A stretch of 20,851 nt of DNA. Origin: a virus. A program made the translations under genes and the position numbers. The notes under the pieces were generated by a model, which saw only the letters and a list, made by a program, of their open reading frames with translations, made no database searches and was not told the origin of the DNA. The stretch spans positions 1 through 20,851 of IMG/VR virus record IMGVR_UViG_3300033146_002575. One strand, given 5' to 3'. Below are positions 6,809 to 13,189 of the stretch, one piece after another (the stretch's first letter is position 1; each line of letters opens with the position of its first letter).

Positions 6809-7598
6809 ATGAATAAATTTCAAAAATTATATGAAACTGTTATAAATGAATATAAGAATTATGAAAATCTTACAGAAAATAGACAATGGTTTAAAGATAA
6901 AGTAATCGATTTTAAATTTAAAAATTGGATGAAAAAAGAAATTAAAAAAGGAAATTTAATTAAAAATGATGATAATACTTATGATGCAATAAGATTTAAT
7001 ATGTCTAATGGTGGGTTTAATGATTTAAAAAATATACCAATAAAATTCAGAAATGTTTCAGAATACTTTTTTTGGTTTCGATCTAAGTTATCATCACTTG
7101 AAAATGCTCCTGAAAAAGTTGGGGATGATTTTGGGTGTAGTTATAACAAATTAACATCACTTCTTGGTTGTCCTAAAAGTGTAGGTGGAACTTTTGATTG
7201 TCAATTTAATTATTTAAAATCTCTTCAATATGGTCCGACAAATGTAGAAAAAGATTATTTATGTGTAGGAAATGATTTAACATCTTTAAAAGGAATTCCA
7301 AAAGTAATTAAAGGGGGGGTTTTCGTGTACAAAAAACAAATTAACTTCTTTAAAAGGTTGTCCTGAAAAAATTGCAGATTATTTTCTGTGTTATGATAAT
7401 AATATAACAAGTCTTAAAGGGTGTCCTGATAAAGTTAAAGGGGATTTTTCTTGTAATAATAATATTTTAACCTCTCTTGAAGGTTGTCCTAAAGAGGTTG
7501 GAGGATATTTTGATTGTAAAAACCAAAAAAATGGTCATAATTTTACAAAGGAAGATGTTAAAGCTGTATGTAAAGTTAGTGGAAAAATAATTGTATAA
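6809..7598 (+). pseudogene. Leucine-rich-like repeat protein with capsid-targeting-like leader, frame broken at G7
   Basis: The frame from 6809 stops at 7364-7366 after 185 residues, but the last 15 are out of register. Removing one G from the G7 run at 7313-7319 restores a 262-residue protein ending at 7598, and the repeat pattern continues exactly across the join. The leader is MNKFQKLYE with L-T-E at residues 21-23. Residues about 25-70 are a charged globular part. From about 93 there are seven 21-residue repeats, for example 'KLTSLKGCPEKIADYFLCYD', with consensus L-T-S-L-x-G-C-P-x-x-V-x-G-x-F-x-C-x-x-N. These are LRR-like solenoid units found in phage proteins. Packaging or injection is inferred from the leader. 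The break may be a read error, slippage or an on/off switch. Confidence 0.75.
7085..7526 (+). repeat. Seven 63-nt coding repeats (21-residue LRR-like units)
   Basis: Diverged in-frame units, each with L-x-S-L, C-P or x-P, and F-x-C positions conserved. A weaker eighth unit may precede them (from about residue 72). The phase is kept only if one G of 7313-7319 is skipped. Confidence 0.8.
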
Positions 7599-7666
7599 CT
7601 GATATTTTATTATATTTTATTTTAAGAGATTTTTTTTCTTTTATTGTTTAATTGTTAGAATTTCAT

Positions 7667-7676
7667 AGTATATTAA
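7667..7676 (+). promoter_or_regulatory. AGTATATTAA motif immediately before the 7680 start
   Basis: Exact copy of the motif seen at 653, 3490 and 8353, but only 3 nt upstream of the ATG. No ribosome binding site fits between. Either the mRNA is leaderless or nearly so, the start lies further inside, or the motif is not a -10 box. Confidence 0.4.
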
Positions 7677-7679
7677 AAT

Positions 7680-8354
7680 ATGACATACACACCAGAACAA
7701 TTATATAATTTATATCATAGAAAAATAATGTATCATGTAAAAAATGTACATGTTAGAAATGTTAAAAATTATGATAAAATAAAAGCTAGTCCTGATTGGG
7801 TTTATTTTGAAAATTTTACAAAAAGAGTTAATAAGAACATGGGTCAATTAAATCCTGATTTATATATTGATTCTTTAATTGACTTTTACGATGGTTACTT
7901 CAATCTACAGTTACTAACACATTTAAAAGGAATAAAAATATATAGATTATATATTAAACAGCAGAATATTAATTGCAACAAAGATGAAGTTAAAACAAAC
8001 ATCAAACAAGGAATTGATTTTATAGTTGATTATATGGTTGAAAATTCTATGAACGATATTTATGAATATGTAAATGAAGGTAAAGATATTTATCCTACAT
8101 TAGCAAAACATTTTTATAGTGGTAAAATATCATTACAATTATTGGTTTTAATTCCTGATATGAAAATTATTATCCAAAATTACCCTAAAGATATTATTAA
8201 TCAGTTCTTTGATAATATATTATTAGAATATGATAATATAAGAAAAAATCTTATTAGTTATCCTAAATTAAAGAAAATCAGTGATAATTTTGAAACAATA
8301 ATTAAAAATATGATAAATAAACGAAATCTAGGGTTAAAAAGTAGAAACAAGTAG
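7680..8354 (+). CDS. 59: Probable T4 gp59-like helicase loader
   Basis: A 224-residue, mostly helical protein, close to T4 gp59 (217). The order of features fits. The N-terminal helix 'EQLYNLYHRKIMYHVKN' resembles gp59 'VYKLYLMIKQHMNG'. Next come 'YFENFTKRVNK' (gp59 'FFQKLSEKYK') and 'FYDGYFNLQLL'. 'YPTLAKHFYSGKISLQLLVL' corresponds to the gp59-family stretch 'IFKLLQSNIISFETFILL'. A C-terminal segment 'EYDNIRKNLISYPKL' lies where gp59 has its last helix. Such a protein binds fork DNA and gp32 and loads gp41, and it lies between those two genes here. There is no ribosome binding site before the ATG at 7680; Met17 (7728) is an alternative, but the first 16 residues look genuinely coding. The assignment is from memory of family patterns and is moderate. 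Confidence 0.6.
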   Translation: MTYTPEQLYNLYHRKIMYHVKNVHVRNVKNYDKIKASPDWVYFENFTKRVNKNMGQLNPDLYIDSLIDFYDGYFNLQLLTHLKGIKIYRLYIKQQNINCNKDEVKTNIKQGIDFIVDYMVENSMNDIYEYVNEGKDIYPTLAKHFYSGKISLQLLVLIPDMKIIIQNYPKDIINQFFDNILLEYDNIRKNLISYPKLKKISDNFETIIKNMINKRNLGLKSRNK

Positions 8355-8362
8355 TATATTAA
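8353..8362 (+). promoter_or_regulatory. AGTATATTAA motif overlapping the previous stop codon
   Basis: Fourth exact copy. It starts in the stop codon of the 7680 gene and ends 24 nt before the ATG at 8387. It probably drives the small genes up to the gp32-like gene. Confidence 0.45.
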
Positions 8363-8386
8363 AGCAAATAGAAAATGAGGAAATAT

Positions 8387-8648
8387 ATGAAAGAAACGAA
8401 TGAAAGAAAATTTGAATCAATTGAAGATGTCTCAATGTTTTTATTACATGAAAAAGGTTGTACTGACGAAGAAACAAAAGGGTTATTAAAATTTTTTTCA
8501 TAATGATAAATGGGAAAAGGTAATATCTTCAGGTAAAGAATCATTTAAAGATTTGAAGGAATTAACATCTGAATTGACAAATGATATGATATCCTGTATG
8601 AATGATGCGGATGGAGAAAAGTTTGTAAAAAATGGGGGTCTAATATAA
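8387..8648 (+). pseudogene. Small hypothetical gene broken at a T7 run, about 86 aa if restored
   Basis: The ATG at 8387 has GAGGAA upstream. The frame stops at 8501-8503 after 38 residues. Removing one T from the T7 run (8492-8498) lets it continue to the stop at 8646-8648. The restored product begins 'MKETNERKFESIEDVSMFLL', passes 'LLKFFHNDKWEKVISSGKES' and ends 'EKFVKNGGLI'. The restored frame is uninterrupted and protein-like on both sides of the run. It is a charged helical protein with no recognised family. The break may be a read error, a natural mutation or a site of slippage (+1 or -2). Confidence 0.6.
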
Positions 8649-8660
8649 TAAGGTGATAAA

Positions 8661-8939
8661 ATGATACAGGTTGAAGATAAAGATATGAATAACGATTATA
8701 AATTTATAGCCAAAAAAGATTCTTGGTTTAAAGAAGGTAGTGAAGTTCAATTAACAACAAATTGTATACATGCAGGTGATTTTATAGGTGTAATTAAGGT
8801 AACTGAAAATTCTCATACTCCATTATATCGTAAAGAGTTAAAAGGTAAATTATCTGTTGAGTTTGAAGATCAGGAATTATGTCAATGGGAAGAATTTGAT
8901 ATTTACAATACTCAAAATCAATTAATTGAGGTTATATAA
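8661..8939 (+). CDS. Hypothetical phage protein, 92 aa
   Basis: An AAGGTGA ribosome binding site precedes the ATG. The small protein is probably beta-rich: 'YKFIAKKDSWFKEGSEVQLT' and 'AGDFIGVIKVTE' at 13-52 suggest strands around a turn, then 'QELCQWEEFDIYN' near the end. From memory, the 'KKDxWFKEGxEV' pattern followed by 'C-x-W-x-E-F' occurs in phage hypothetical proteins of unknown role. No catalytic motif is seen. It lies in the run leading to the gp32-like gene. Confidence 0.7.
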   Translation: MIQVEDKDMNNDYKFIAKKDSWFKEGSEVQLTTNCIHAGDFIGVIKVTENSHTPLYRKELKGKLSVEFEDQELCQWEEFDIYNTQNQLIEVI

Positions 8940-8998
8940 TGAAACAATAGAATGTATATGGAACGATAATATAAAAGATATAGAATATTTTTAAATAA

Positions 8999-9097
8999 AT
9001 GAATAAAGAATTTACACGTAAACATATTATACAATTTTGTTTATTGGTAACTTCGTTAGAAAATTATATAGAATGTAAAGTAGATAACAATCAATAA
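8999..9097 (+). CDS. Possible short ORF before the gp32-like gene, 32 aa
   Basis: An open frame of 32 residues ('MNKEFTRKHIIQFCLLVTSL' and on), ending 10 nt before the gp32-like ATG. It has a hydrophobic centre but no good ribosome binding site. It may be a real small gene, a leader peptide or chance. In the preceding 8939-8994 stretch, an ATG coupled by TAATG stops after three codons, while the next frame reads 'ETIECIWNDNIKDIEYF', so another broken small gene is possible. Confidence 0.3.
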   Translation: MNKEFTRKHIIQFCLLVTSLENYIECKVDNNQ

Positions 9098-9107
9098 GGA
9101 GAAAGTT

Positions 9108-10118
9108 ATGAGTAAATTAGAAGAACTGTTTAACGCAGCACACACAGAGGAACTCGAAAAAACGAAAATCACAAGTAAACCGAGTTTAAAGAATGATCCA
9201 AGACTGATTCATTTTAAACCAGGTAATACTTTTCGATTTAGGCTTCTTTTAACACCAGGTGATGAAAGAAAAAGTCCTTTTATTAACAAGAACACACATG
9301 TGTTTTATGATAAAGAAGGTAGTAACCGTTTAAATTATGTAGTTTGTTCTACTAGTGAGTATATGGCAGGTCGCAATGGTTACAACCAATGTCAGACTTG
9401 TGGTCAGCTTAATAAATGGTGGGATGAAGGACAGAAAGGTTCTCAGACTTCCAAGGAATTGTATAGTACGTTTAGAAGACAATTTAACGGATTTGTATTA
9501 GTATATGTAATTAATGATCCATTAAATGAAGAAAATAACGGTACAGTGAAAATTATGAGATATGGTGCAAATATTCGTAAATACCTTAAAGCTAAAATTC
9601 ATGGAATTAATGATAAAGACGATTCCGTAATTGAGGGTGCTGATTCAATTGGTATCGAAGCATTCAAACTTAAAGGTGGTAGGGATTTAATCATTACAGT
9701 TGGAGAAAAACCCGTCATTGAAAACGGCAAAAAGAAAGTATATCCAGAATATACTTGTGAATTTGCTTCTAAAACATCCGATATATCTTTAACAGAAAAA
9801 CAGTCTGAAAAGTGTGCTAAAGAACTAAGGTTTGATGAAGATTTTTATGAAGTATCAACTAAAGAAGAAAGAGATGCTTTTTACAAAGAGTTTGTGTTAA
9901 GAGAAGATGTTAGTTCAGAGGTTGATACTACAACTAAAACTTCTACAATAACAGATACACAAGAACCAATGCCTGATAATGTTCAAGATGTAAAACCTGA
10001 AGATGTAAAACCTGAAGAAGTAAATGATATCATTAAAGAAGATATAAAACTTGATGAGAGTGATTTGGATGGTATAGATGATATTGAGGATCTATTAAAA
10101 GATTTAGATGATATTTAG
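9108..10118 (+). CDS. 32: Single-stranded DNA binding protein, T4 gp32 family
   Basis: A 336-residue protein with the gp32 layout. A basic/polar N-terminus (residues 1-20) would mediate cooperative binding. The OB-type core starts at 'DPRLIHFKPGNTFRFRLLL'. A zinc site is formed by His64, Cys80, Cys95 and Cys98 ('QCQTCGQL'); T4 gp32 uses His64, Cys77, Cys87 and Cys90. 'RRQFNGFVLVYVINDPLNEE' and 'NNGTVKIMRYG' match T4 '[20 protein letters not shown]' and 'NEGKVFKYRFG'. The C-terminal tail is very acidic and ends 'DIEDLLKDLDDI', like T4 'DDTDLDDLLNDL', the segment that recruits partner proteins. A Lys-Pro-Glu-Asp-Val duplication lies in the linker. A strong AAGGAG precedes the start. Confidence 0.9.
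   Translation: MSKLEELFNAAHTEELEKTKITSKPSLKNDPRLIHFKPGNTFRFRLLLTPGDERKSPFINKNTHVFYDKEGSNRLNYVVCSTSEYMAGRNGYNQCQTCGQLNKWWDEGQKGSQTSKELYSTFRRQFNGFVLVYVINDPLNEENNGTVKIMRYGANIRKYLKAKIHGINDKDDSVIEGADSIGIEAFKLKGGRDLIITVGEKPVIENGKKKVYPEYTCEFASKTSDISLTEKQSEKCAKELRFDEDFYEVSTKEERDAFYKEFVLREDVSSEVDTTTKTSTITDTQEPMPDNVQDVKPEDVKPEEVNDIIKEDIKLDESDLDGIDDIEDLLKDLDDI
9987..10016 (+). repeat. 15-bp tandem repeat in the gp32-like linker
   Basis: GATGTAAAACCTGAA occurs twice head to tail, encoding D-V-K-P-E twice before the acidic tail, with a third degenerate half-unit (E-V) after it. This fits slippage in a flexible linker, where length is tolerated. Confidence 0.85.
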
Positions 10119-10128
10119 GGAGTACAAC

Positions 10129-10342
10129 ATGAGTAACCCATTTCAAGGTGTTTTACCTAACACAAATCCTTATACTGTAAAAAAAGATAAGTGATATTAA
10201 ACGTGAAATTTATTATAATAATAGCTTAATATTTTCTTATAATGGGTTGATTGATGATAAAGTGGTAGCAGATATTGCCTTATCAATGTATGAAGCATAT
10301 AAGAATGGGTATCATGAATGTTCAATAAAGGTATTGAATTAA
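10129..10342 (+). pseudogene. Small hypothetical gene broken at an A7 run, about 70 aa if restored
   Basis: The ATG at 10129 (GGAG upstream, 10 nt after the gp32-like stop) reads 21 residues, 'MSNPFQGVLPNTNPYTVKK' and on, then stops at 10192-10194. Dropping one A from the A7 run at 10179-10185 gives an open frame to 10342 that continues 'ISDIKREIYYNNSLIFSYNG' and ends 'HECSIKVLN'. The sequence is protein-like on both sides. The restored protein is small and mixed alpha/beta with no recognised family. It sits between SSB and clamp genes. Confidence 0.6.
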
Positions 10343-10347
10343 TTAAT

Positions 10348-10381
10348 AATTGGGTGGTATAACAAACGATACCACCCAATT
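10348..10381 (+). terminator. Strong 13-bp hairpin between small genes, terminator or processing signal
   Basis: AATTGGGTGGTAT (10348-10360), an 8-nt loop, and the perfect complement ATACCACCCAATT (10369-10381). Only two T's end the stem and ACGGAG (the next ribosome binding site) follows directly, so it lacks the U tract of a standard terminator. It could pause or end SSB transcripts, protect an mRNA 3' end, or control access to the next start at 10394. Confidence 0.6.
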
Positions 10382-10393
10382 TACGGAGTAGAT

Positions 10394-10576
10394 ATGGAAA
10401 TTGATATAGTTGATAAATTGAATATACATATGGTTTATAAATCTAATGAAGAATTTTTACGTATTGATAGTGAAAATTGGTTTCAAGGAACTGAAGAACA
10501 TTATCAGTTTTTAGATGATTGTATAGATTTAGAATATGAGTTTCAAGAATATTTAAAACAGGAAAAACATATATGA
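10394..10576 (+). CDS. Hypothetical acidic protein, 60 aa
   Basis: Starts 12 nt after the hairpin, with CGGAG as ribosome binding site, and overlaps the clamp gene by 4 nt (ATGA). The product is small and strongly acidic ('MEIDIVDKLNIHMVYKSN', then 'EEHYQFLDDCIDLEYEFQE'), probably two helices. No family is recognised. Translational coupling to the clamp makes a role in replication or in clamp expression possible, but there is no direct evidence. Confidence 0.65.
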   Translation: MEIDIVDKLNIHMVYKSNEEFLRIDSENWFQGTEEHYQFLDDCIDLEYEFQEYLKQEKHI

Positions 10577-11343
10577 AAATAAATATTAATAATGTAGAAG
10601 TATTTTCTATGTTTTTAAGTAGTTTACTTAAAATTGTACCTAGTTGTAAATTTATTATTACACCACAAGGCACAAAAGTAAAAATTAAAACAGAAAGTAA
10701 AAGTCTTAGAGGAGTATTTCAGACAGATAGTATTACATCAGAAGAACAAGTTGAATTTTGTTTTGGAGATTTAAGTAAATTTTTTAAATCTGTTTCATTA
10801 ATCAAGGATATAGAAAAGTTAAACCAAACAGAATTAGTTTTTGATGAGCCCTTTATTCGATATAAAAATAAAGTAACTTTTAAATTAAAAACAATTAAAG
10901 AAGAACGTATAACTAAACTTGTTGATAATATAGGTATTGATAAGAAATTTAAAACACAATATAATATTATAACAAATACAGAAAAAATTAAAAAAGTATT
11001 AAAATGTGTCAATATTGTAGATGATAGTGATGCTAAAGTTTATTTTGTTAAAACTACTAATGGTATGGTTTGTGAAATAGATAATAAATGTAATCAACTG
11101 AGTGACAGTGTAGGTATTCCTTTATGTTCCAATACTAATTTAACAGGTGAAGTAGTTGAAGTTTTGTCTACTACTTTAGATAATTTTCGATGTTTTGGAA
11201 TTTTACCATCAGAAAATATAAATATAAATATGACAACAGAACGAGTTATTGTTGTTACATCAGCTTATCGGTCTCCAAAGACTGACAGTATAGATAGTTT
11301 TTATATAGCTATGAAATTATATAGTAGTATTTTAAAGGGGTAG
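10573..11343 (+). CDS. 45: DNA polymerase sliding clamp, T4 gp45-like
   Basis: A 256-residue protein (T4 gp45 has 228) with the two-domain, beta-rich pattern of PCNA-fold clamps. The N-terminal helix 'FSMFLSSLLKIVPSCKFIIT' is followed by strands 'GTKVKIKTESKSLRGVFQTD', and 'VEFCFGDLSKFFKSVSLI' matches the gp45 'DLNSFLSILSL' element. 'LVFDEPFIRYKNKVTFKLK' follows. Domain two contains 'DAKVYFVKTTNGMVCEIDN' and 'RCFGILPSENININMTTER', then 'IAMKLYSSIL' at the C-terminus. As a trimer it would tether the polymerase and, in T4, also activate late transcription with gp33/gp55, which fits the TATAAATA boxes here. No clamp loader gene is in the window. Confidence 0.8.
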   Translation: MKININNVEVFSMFLSSLLKIVPSCKFIITPQGTKVKIKTESKSLRGVFQTDSITSEEQVEFCFGDLSKFFKSVSLIKDIEKLNQTELVFDEPFIRYKNKVTFKLKTIKEERITKLVDNIGIDKKFKTQYNIITNTEKIKKVLKCVNIVDDSDAKVYFVKTTNGMVCEIDNKCNQLSDSVGIPLCSNTNLTGEVVEVLSTTLDNFRCFGILPSENININMTTERVIVVTSAYRSPKTDSIDSFYIAMKLYSSILKG

Positions 11344-11345
11344 TC

Positions 11346-11459
11346 ATGGCAGGTAAAGGTAGTAAACCACGTCCAAGAAAAATTTCTAAAAAAGAATGGG
11401 ATGATAATTATGATTTGATTTTTAAAAAAAAATCAAAGGGTATTAAAAATGAAAAATAA
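11346..11459 (+). CDS. Conserved small basic phage protein, 37 aa
   Basis: Begins right after the clamp stop and overlaps the next gene by 11 nt. The sequence is 'MAGKGSKPRPRKISKKEWDD', then 'NYDLIFKKK', then a lysine-rich end. From memory, proteins beginning 'MAGKGxxPRP' with a later 'NYDxIF' recur in many unrelated phages, always short and of unknown function. That makes this very likely a real gene despite its size. The A9 run at 11424-11432 is read in frame without a break. Confidence 0.7.
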   Translation: MAGKGSKPRPRKISKKEWDDNYDLIFKKKSKGIKNEK

Positions 11460-11754
11460 CGTATACACAAAAAGTTATTTTATAAAACGTATGAAAGATA
11501 ATGGGTTTCATATTAATACATTAGTCGTATATCCTGAATCGGATATACGATCATGGACAATTAATATTAACCCAAAATTACATGATATTTTATGTACTTG
11601 TTACAAAGAAAATTCTCAAAATTTTTATTTTAATTTTCAATGTCAACAAAACAATAGTATCACAGTTAAAACCATGAGTATGAAAACTATTTTTGAAATG
11701 GTTAATAAATTGATTGATGGTCATACCGTTTATGAAAGTTTAAAGGTTAAATAA
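11449..11754 (+). CDS. Hypothetical protein, 101 aa
   Basis: Overlaps the previous gene by 11 nt and the next by one base (TAATG), so it is part of the clamp operon. It shows a basic N-terminal helix ('KSYFIKRMKDNGFH') followed by a beta-rich centre ('TLVVYPESDIRSWTININ', then 'NFYFNFQCQQNNSITVKTMS') and a C-terminal helix ('MKTIFEMVNKLIDGHTVYES'). No family is recognised and no catalytic motif is visible. Confidence 0.7.
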   Translation: MKNNVYTKSYFIKRMKDNGFHINTLVVYPESDIRSWTININPKLHDILCTCYKENSQNFYFNFQCQQNNSITVKTMSMKTIFEMVNKLIDGHTVYESLKVK

Positions 11755-12209
11755 TGGTTAGAAATAAACCTCTATATATAACTGATAAACAACGTAAATT
11801 ACACCGTGGACAAATTAGATTTTTTTTAGAATATAACGTTGTAGAATTTGTTTTTAAACGACGTATATTTCCTCCTAAACCACGTAGACTGAATTTTGGT
11901 AAACCAACACCTATCAGAAGGATAGTATGTACATCTAATTGGGATTTTTTAAAAAAGAATAGTAAAGTTTTTAATTTTAAAACTCCAAGGGGTCCGAAAA
12001 GACCAGAACATTGGTACAGAAAAAAGAATTTAGTAATTGTATATGATTTAATTATTCAAAATTTTAGAAGTGTTAGTTTAGATGATTATCGAATAATGAA
12101 CTCGTATCCTATTGATACAGAATTAGATAGAGAAAAATTTACAGAAAAATATAGTATCATGAAAAAATCGAAAAGTAGAAATAATTTAATTAGATTATTT
12201 CATAAATAG
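11754..12209 (+). CDS. Hypothetical basic protein, 151 aa, possible small beta-barrel
   Basis: Starts in the preceding stop codon (TAATG). The protein is rich in Lys and Arg and probably binds nucleic acid. The N-terminal part includes 'VVEFVFKRRIFPPKPRRLNF'. The centre has 'CTSNWDFLKKNSKVFNFK', then 'WYRKKNLVIVYDLIIQNFRS' with 'VSLDDYRIMNSYPID'. The 'VIVYDL...FRSVSLDDYRI' pattern resembles small SH3-like beta-barrels in phage proteins, but this is weak. It is intact across a T8 run near 11820. The final helix is basic. Function unknown. Confidence 0.65.
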   Translation: MVRNKPLYITDKQRKLHRGQIRFFLEYNVVEFVFKRRIFPPKPRRLNFGKPTPIRRIVCTSNWDFLKKNSKVFNFKTPRGPKRPEHWYRKKNLVIVYDLIIQNFRSVSLDDYRIMNSYPIDTELDREKFTEKYSIMKKSKSRNNLIRLFHK

Positions 12210-12218
12210 AGGTATAAA

Positions 12219-12623
12219 ATGAAAACACATGTGATTGCAGGATATAATATTCCTGAAACAGTAGTATGTAATGTATGTAAGAAAGAAATAAAAGTTGAAT
12301 ATGAAGTAAGATGTGGGTTAAAGGTTGCCAGTAATATCAGAACGTTTATATGGAAATGTGAAGATGAGCCAATGATTTCATGTTTAAATTCGAAATGTAT
12401 AGAACAGCGAGGTATGAGATTTTCAAATATAGTCAGTAAGAAAGTTAAATCCATTGTAATTCGTGCAGAATGGACTGACGATGAAGGAATAACAAGAGAA
12501 TTAGATGCATGTAACATAAACAATAATATATGTAGTGATGAATTTAAAGAAGATATTAAAAAAGATTATAATATCGATTTTGATAAATTAGTAGATGGTG
12601 TTAAATTTTTAAAACAGGAGTAA
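12219..12623 (+). CDS. Hypothetical zinc-binding-type protein, 134 aa
   Basis: An AGAGGT ribosome binding site precedes it. Cys17-x2-Cys20 ('VCNVCKKE') and Cys55-x4-Cys60 ('SCLNSKCIEQ') suggest a four-Cys zinc site in the N-terminal half, with additional Cys at 32 and 47. The C-terminal half is acidic ('EFKEDIKKDYNIDFDKLVDG'). No family is recognised. It has a 3-nt gap to the next gene, so it belongs to the run that ends in the primase. Confidence 0.65.
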   Translation: MKTHVIAGYNIPETVVCNVCKKEIKVEYEVRCGLKVASNIRTFIWKCEDEPMISCLNSKCIEQRGMRFSNIVSKKVKSIVIRAEWTDDEGITRELDACNINNNICSDEFKEDIKKDYNIDFDKLVDGVKFLKQE

Positions 12624-12626
12624 ATT

Positions 12627-12941
12627 ATGCCAAAACAACAAAAAATGAGTATGAAAGAATTTGTAGAAGGTGGTTATCTTCAAGAAGTAAATCGTCAATT
12701 TTTTCATGGTTTAGGTTTAGCAATGGAAGTTAAAAAAACAGGAAATGAATATGAATTTTCTGGATTATGGGATTTTAGACAAATAAAAGGTGGAATTCTA
12801 TTCGGAGAAAAAGTAATAAAAGACAAGGAATTTATTGACAGAACTAATAATATCAAAGGAATTCAGAAATTAAATAACTCTTTGAGAAAACAAGCATATA
12901 ATGAAATAAGACAATCAATTCCTAAAACAGTAGACGAATAA
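12627..12941 (+). CDS. Conserved phage protein, 104 aa, paralogue of 6474-6773
   Basis: The first 60 residues share the 'GYLQE-x-NR-x-F-x-H-x-LGLA-x-E' signature, then 'GLWDFRQIKGGILFGEK', with the 6474 gene. The C-terminal part is a different charged helix ending 'RQSIPKTVDE', so the copies diverged or were acquired separately. AGGAG precedes the start. TAATG couples it to the next gene, which in turn overlaps the primase, just as the other copy sits behind the helicase. The role is unknown, but both copies travel with helicase-primase genes. Confidence 0.75.
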   Translation: MPKQQKMSMKEFVEGGYLQEVNRQFFHGLGLAMEVKKTGNEYEFSGLWDFRQIKGGILFGEKVIKDKEFIDRTNNIKGIQKLNNSLRKQAYNEIRQSIPKTVDE

Positions 12942-13189
12942 TGTTAATTTATCTATCAGAAATAAATAAAATTATTAATACTGATGAAATTTCAGATGTT
13001 AATGCAAATTATAATGTAGAAACATCTGAAGATTTTGCTCAAGTATATGTTAATACTGCAATGGATGCAAAATTACCAATAGAAGAACAGCCACAAGATT
13101 ATTGTACTGTGGTTTTGAAAAATAAAACAAAGATATTTTTAAATATAAGTGTTGAGGAATTTTGGAAGTTAATACAAAGTAAAATATGA
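12941..13189 (+). CDS. Hypothetical small beta protein, 82 aa
   Basis: Shares its ATG with the previous stop (TAATG), and its own stop overlaps the primase start by 4 nt (ATGA), so all three are translationally coupled. The pattern 'MLIYLSEINKIINTDEISDV', a variable insert, then 'CTVVLKNKTKIFLNISVEEF' and 'WKLIQ' resembles short FlbD-like beta proteins, where a strand pair is followed by 'V-x-x-S-x-E-E'. This is a fold-level resemblance only. No enzyme motif. Confidence 0.65.
   Translation: MLIYLSEINKIINTDEISDVNANYNVETSEDFAQVYVNTAMDAKLPIEEQPQDYCTVVLKNKTKIFLNISVEEFWKLIQSKI

Noticed and set aside
8359-8544. Minus-strand ORF opposite the broken 8387 gene
   Set aside because: The + strand has a ribosome binding site and a protein-like frame on both sides of the T7 run; the antisense frame has none of these.
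10443-11012. Minus-strand ORFs opposite the 10394 and clamp genes
   Set aside because: They are antisense shadows of coupled + strand genes with ribosome binding sites; no promoter or family match.
11217-11230. Two overlapping TATAAATA boxes inside the clamp gene
   Set aside because: They lie within coding sequence over 100 nt from the next start; expected by chance in AT-rich DNA.
12200-12523. Minus-strand ORF opposite the 12219 gene
   Set aside because: The opposite strand carries a gene with a good ribosome binding site and tight packing; the antisense frame shows no motif.
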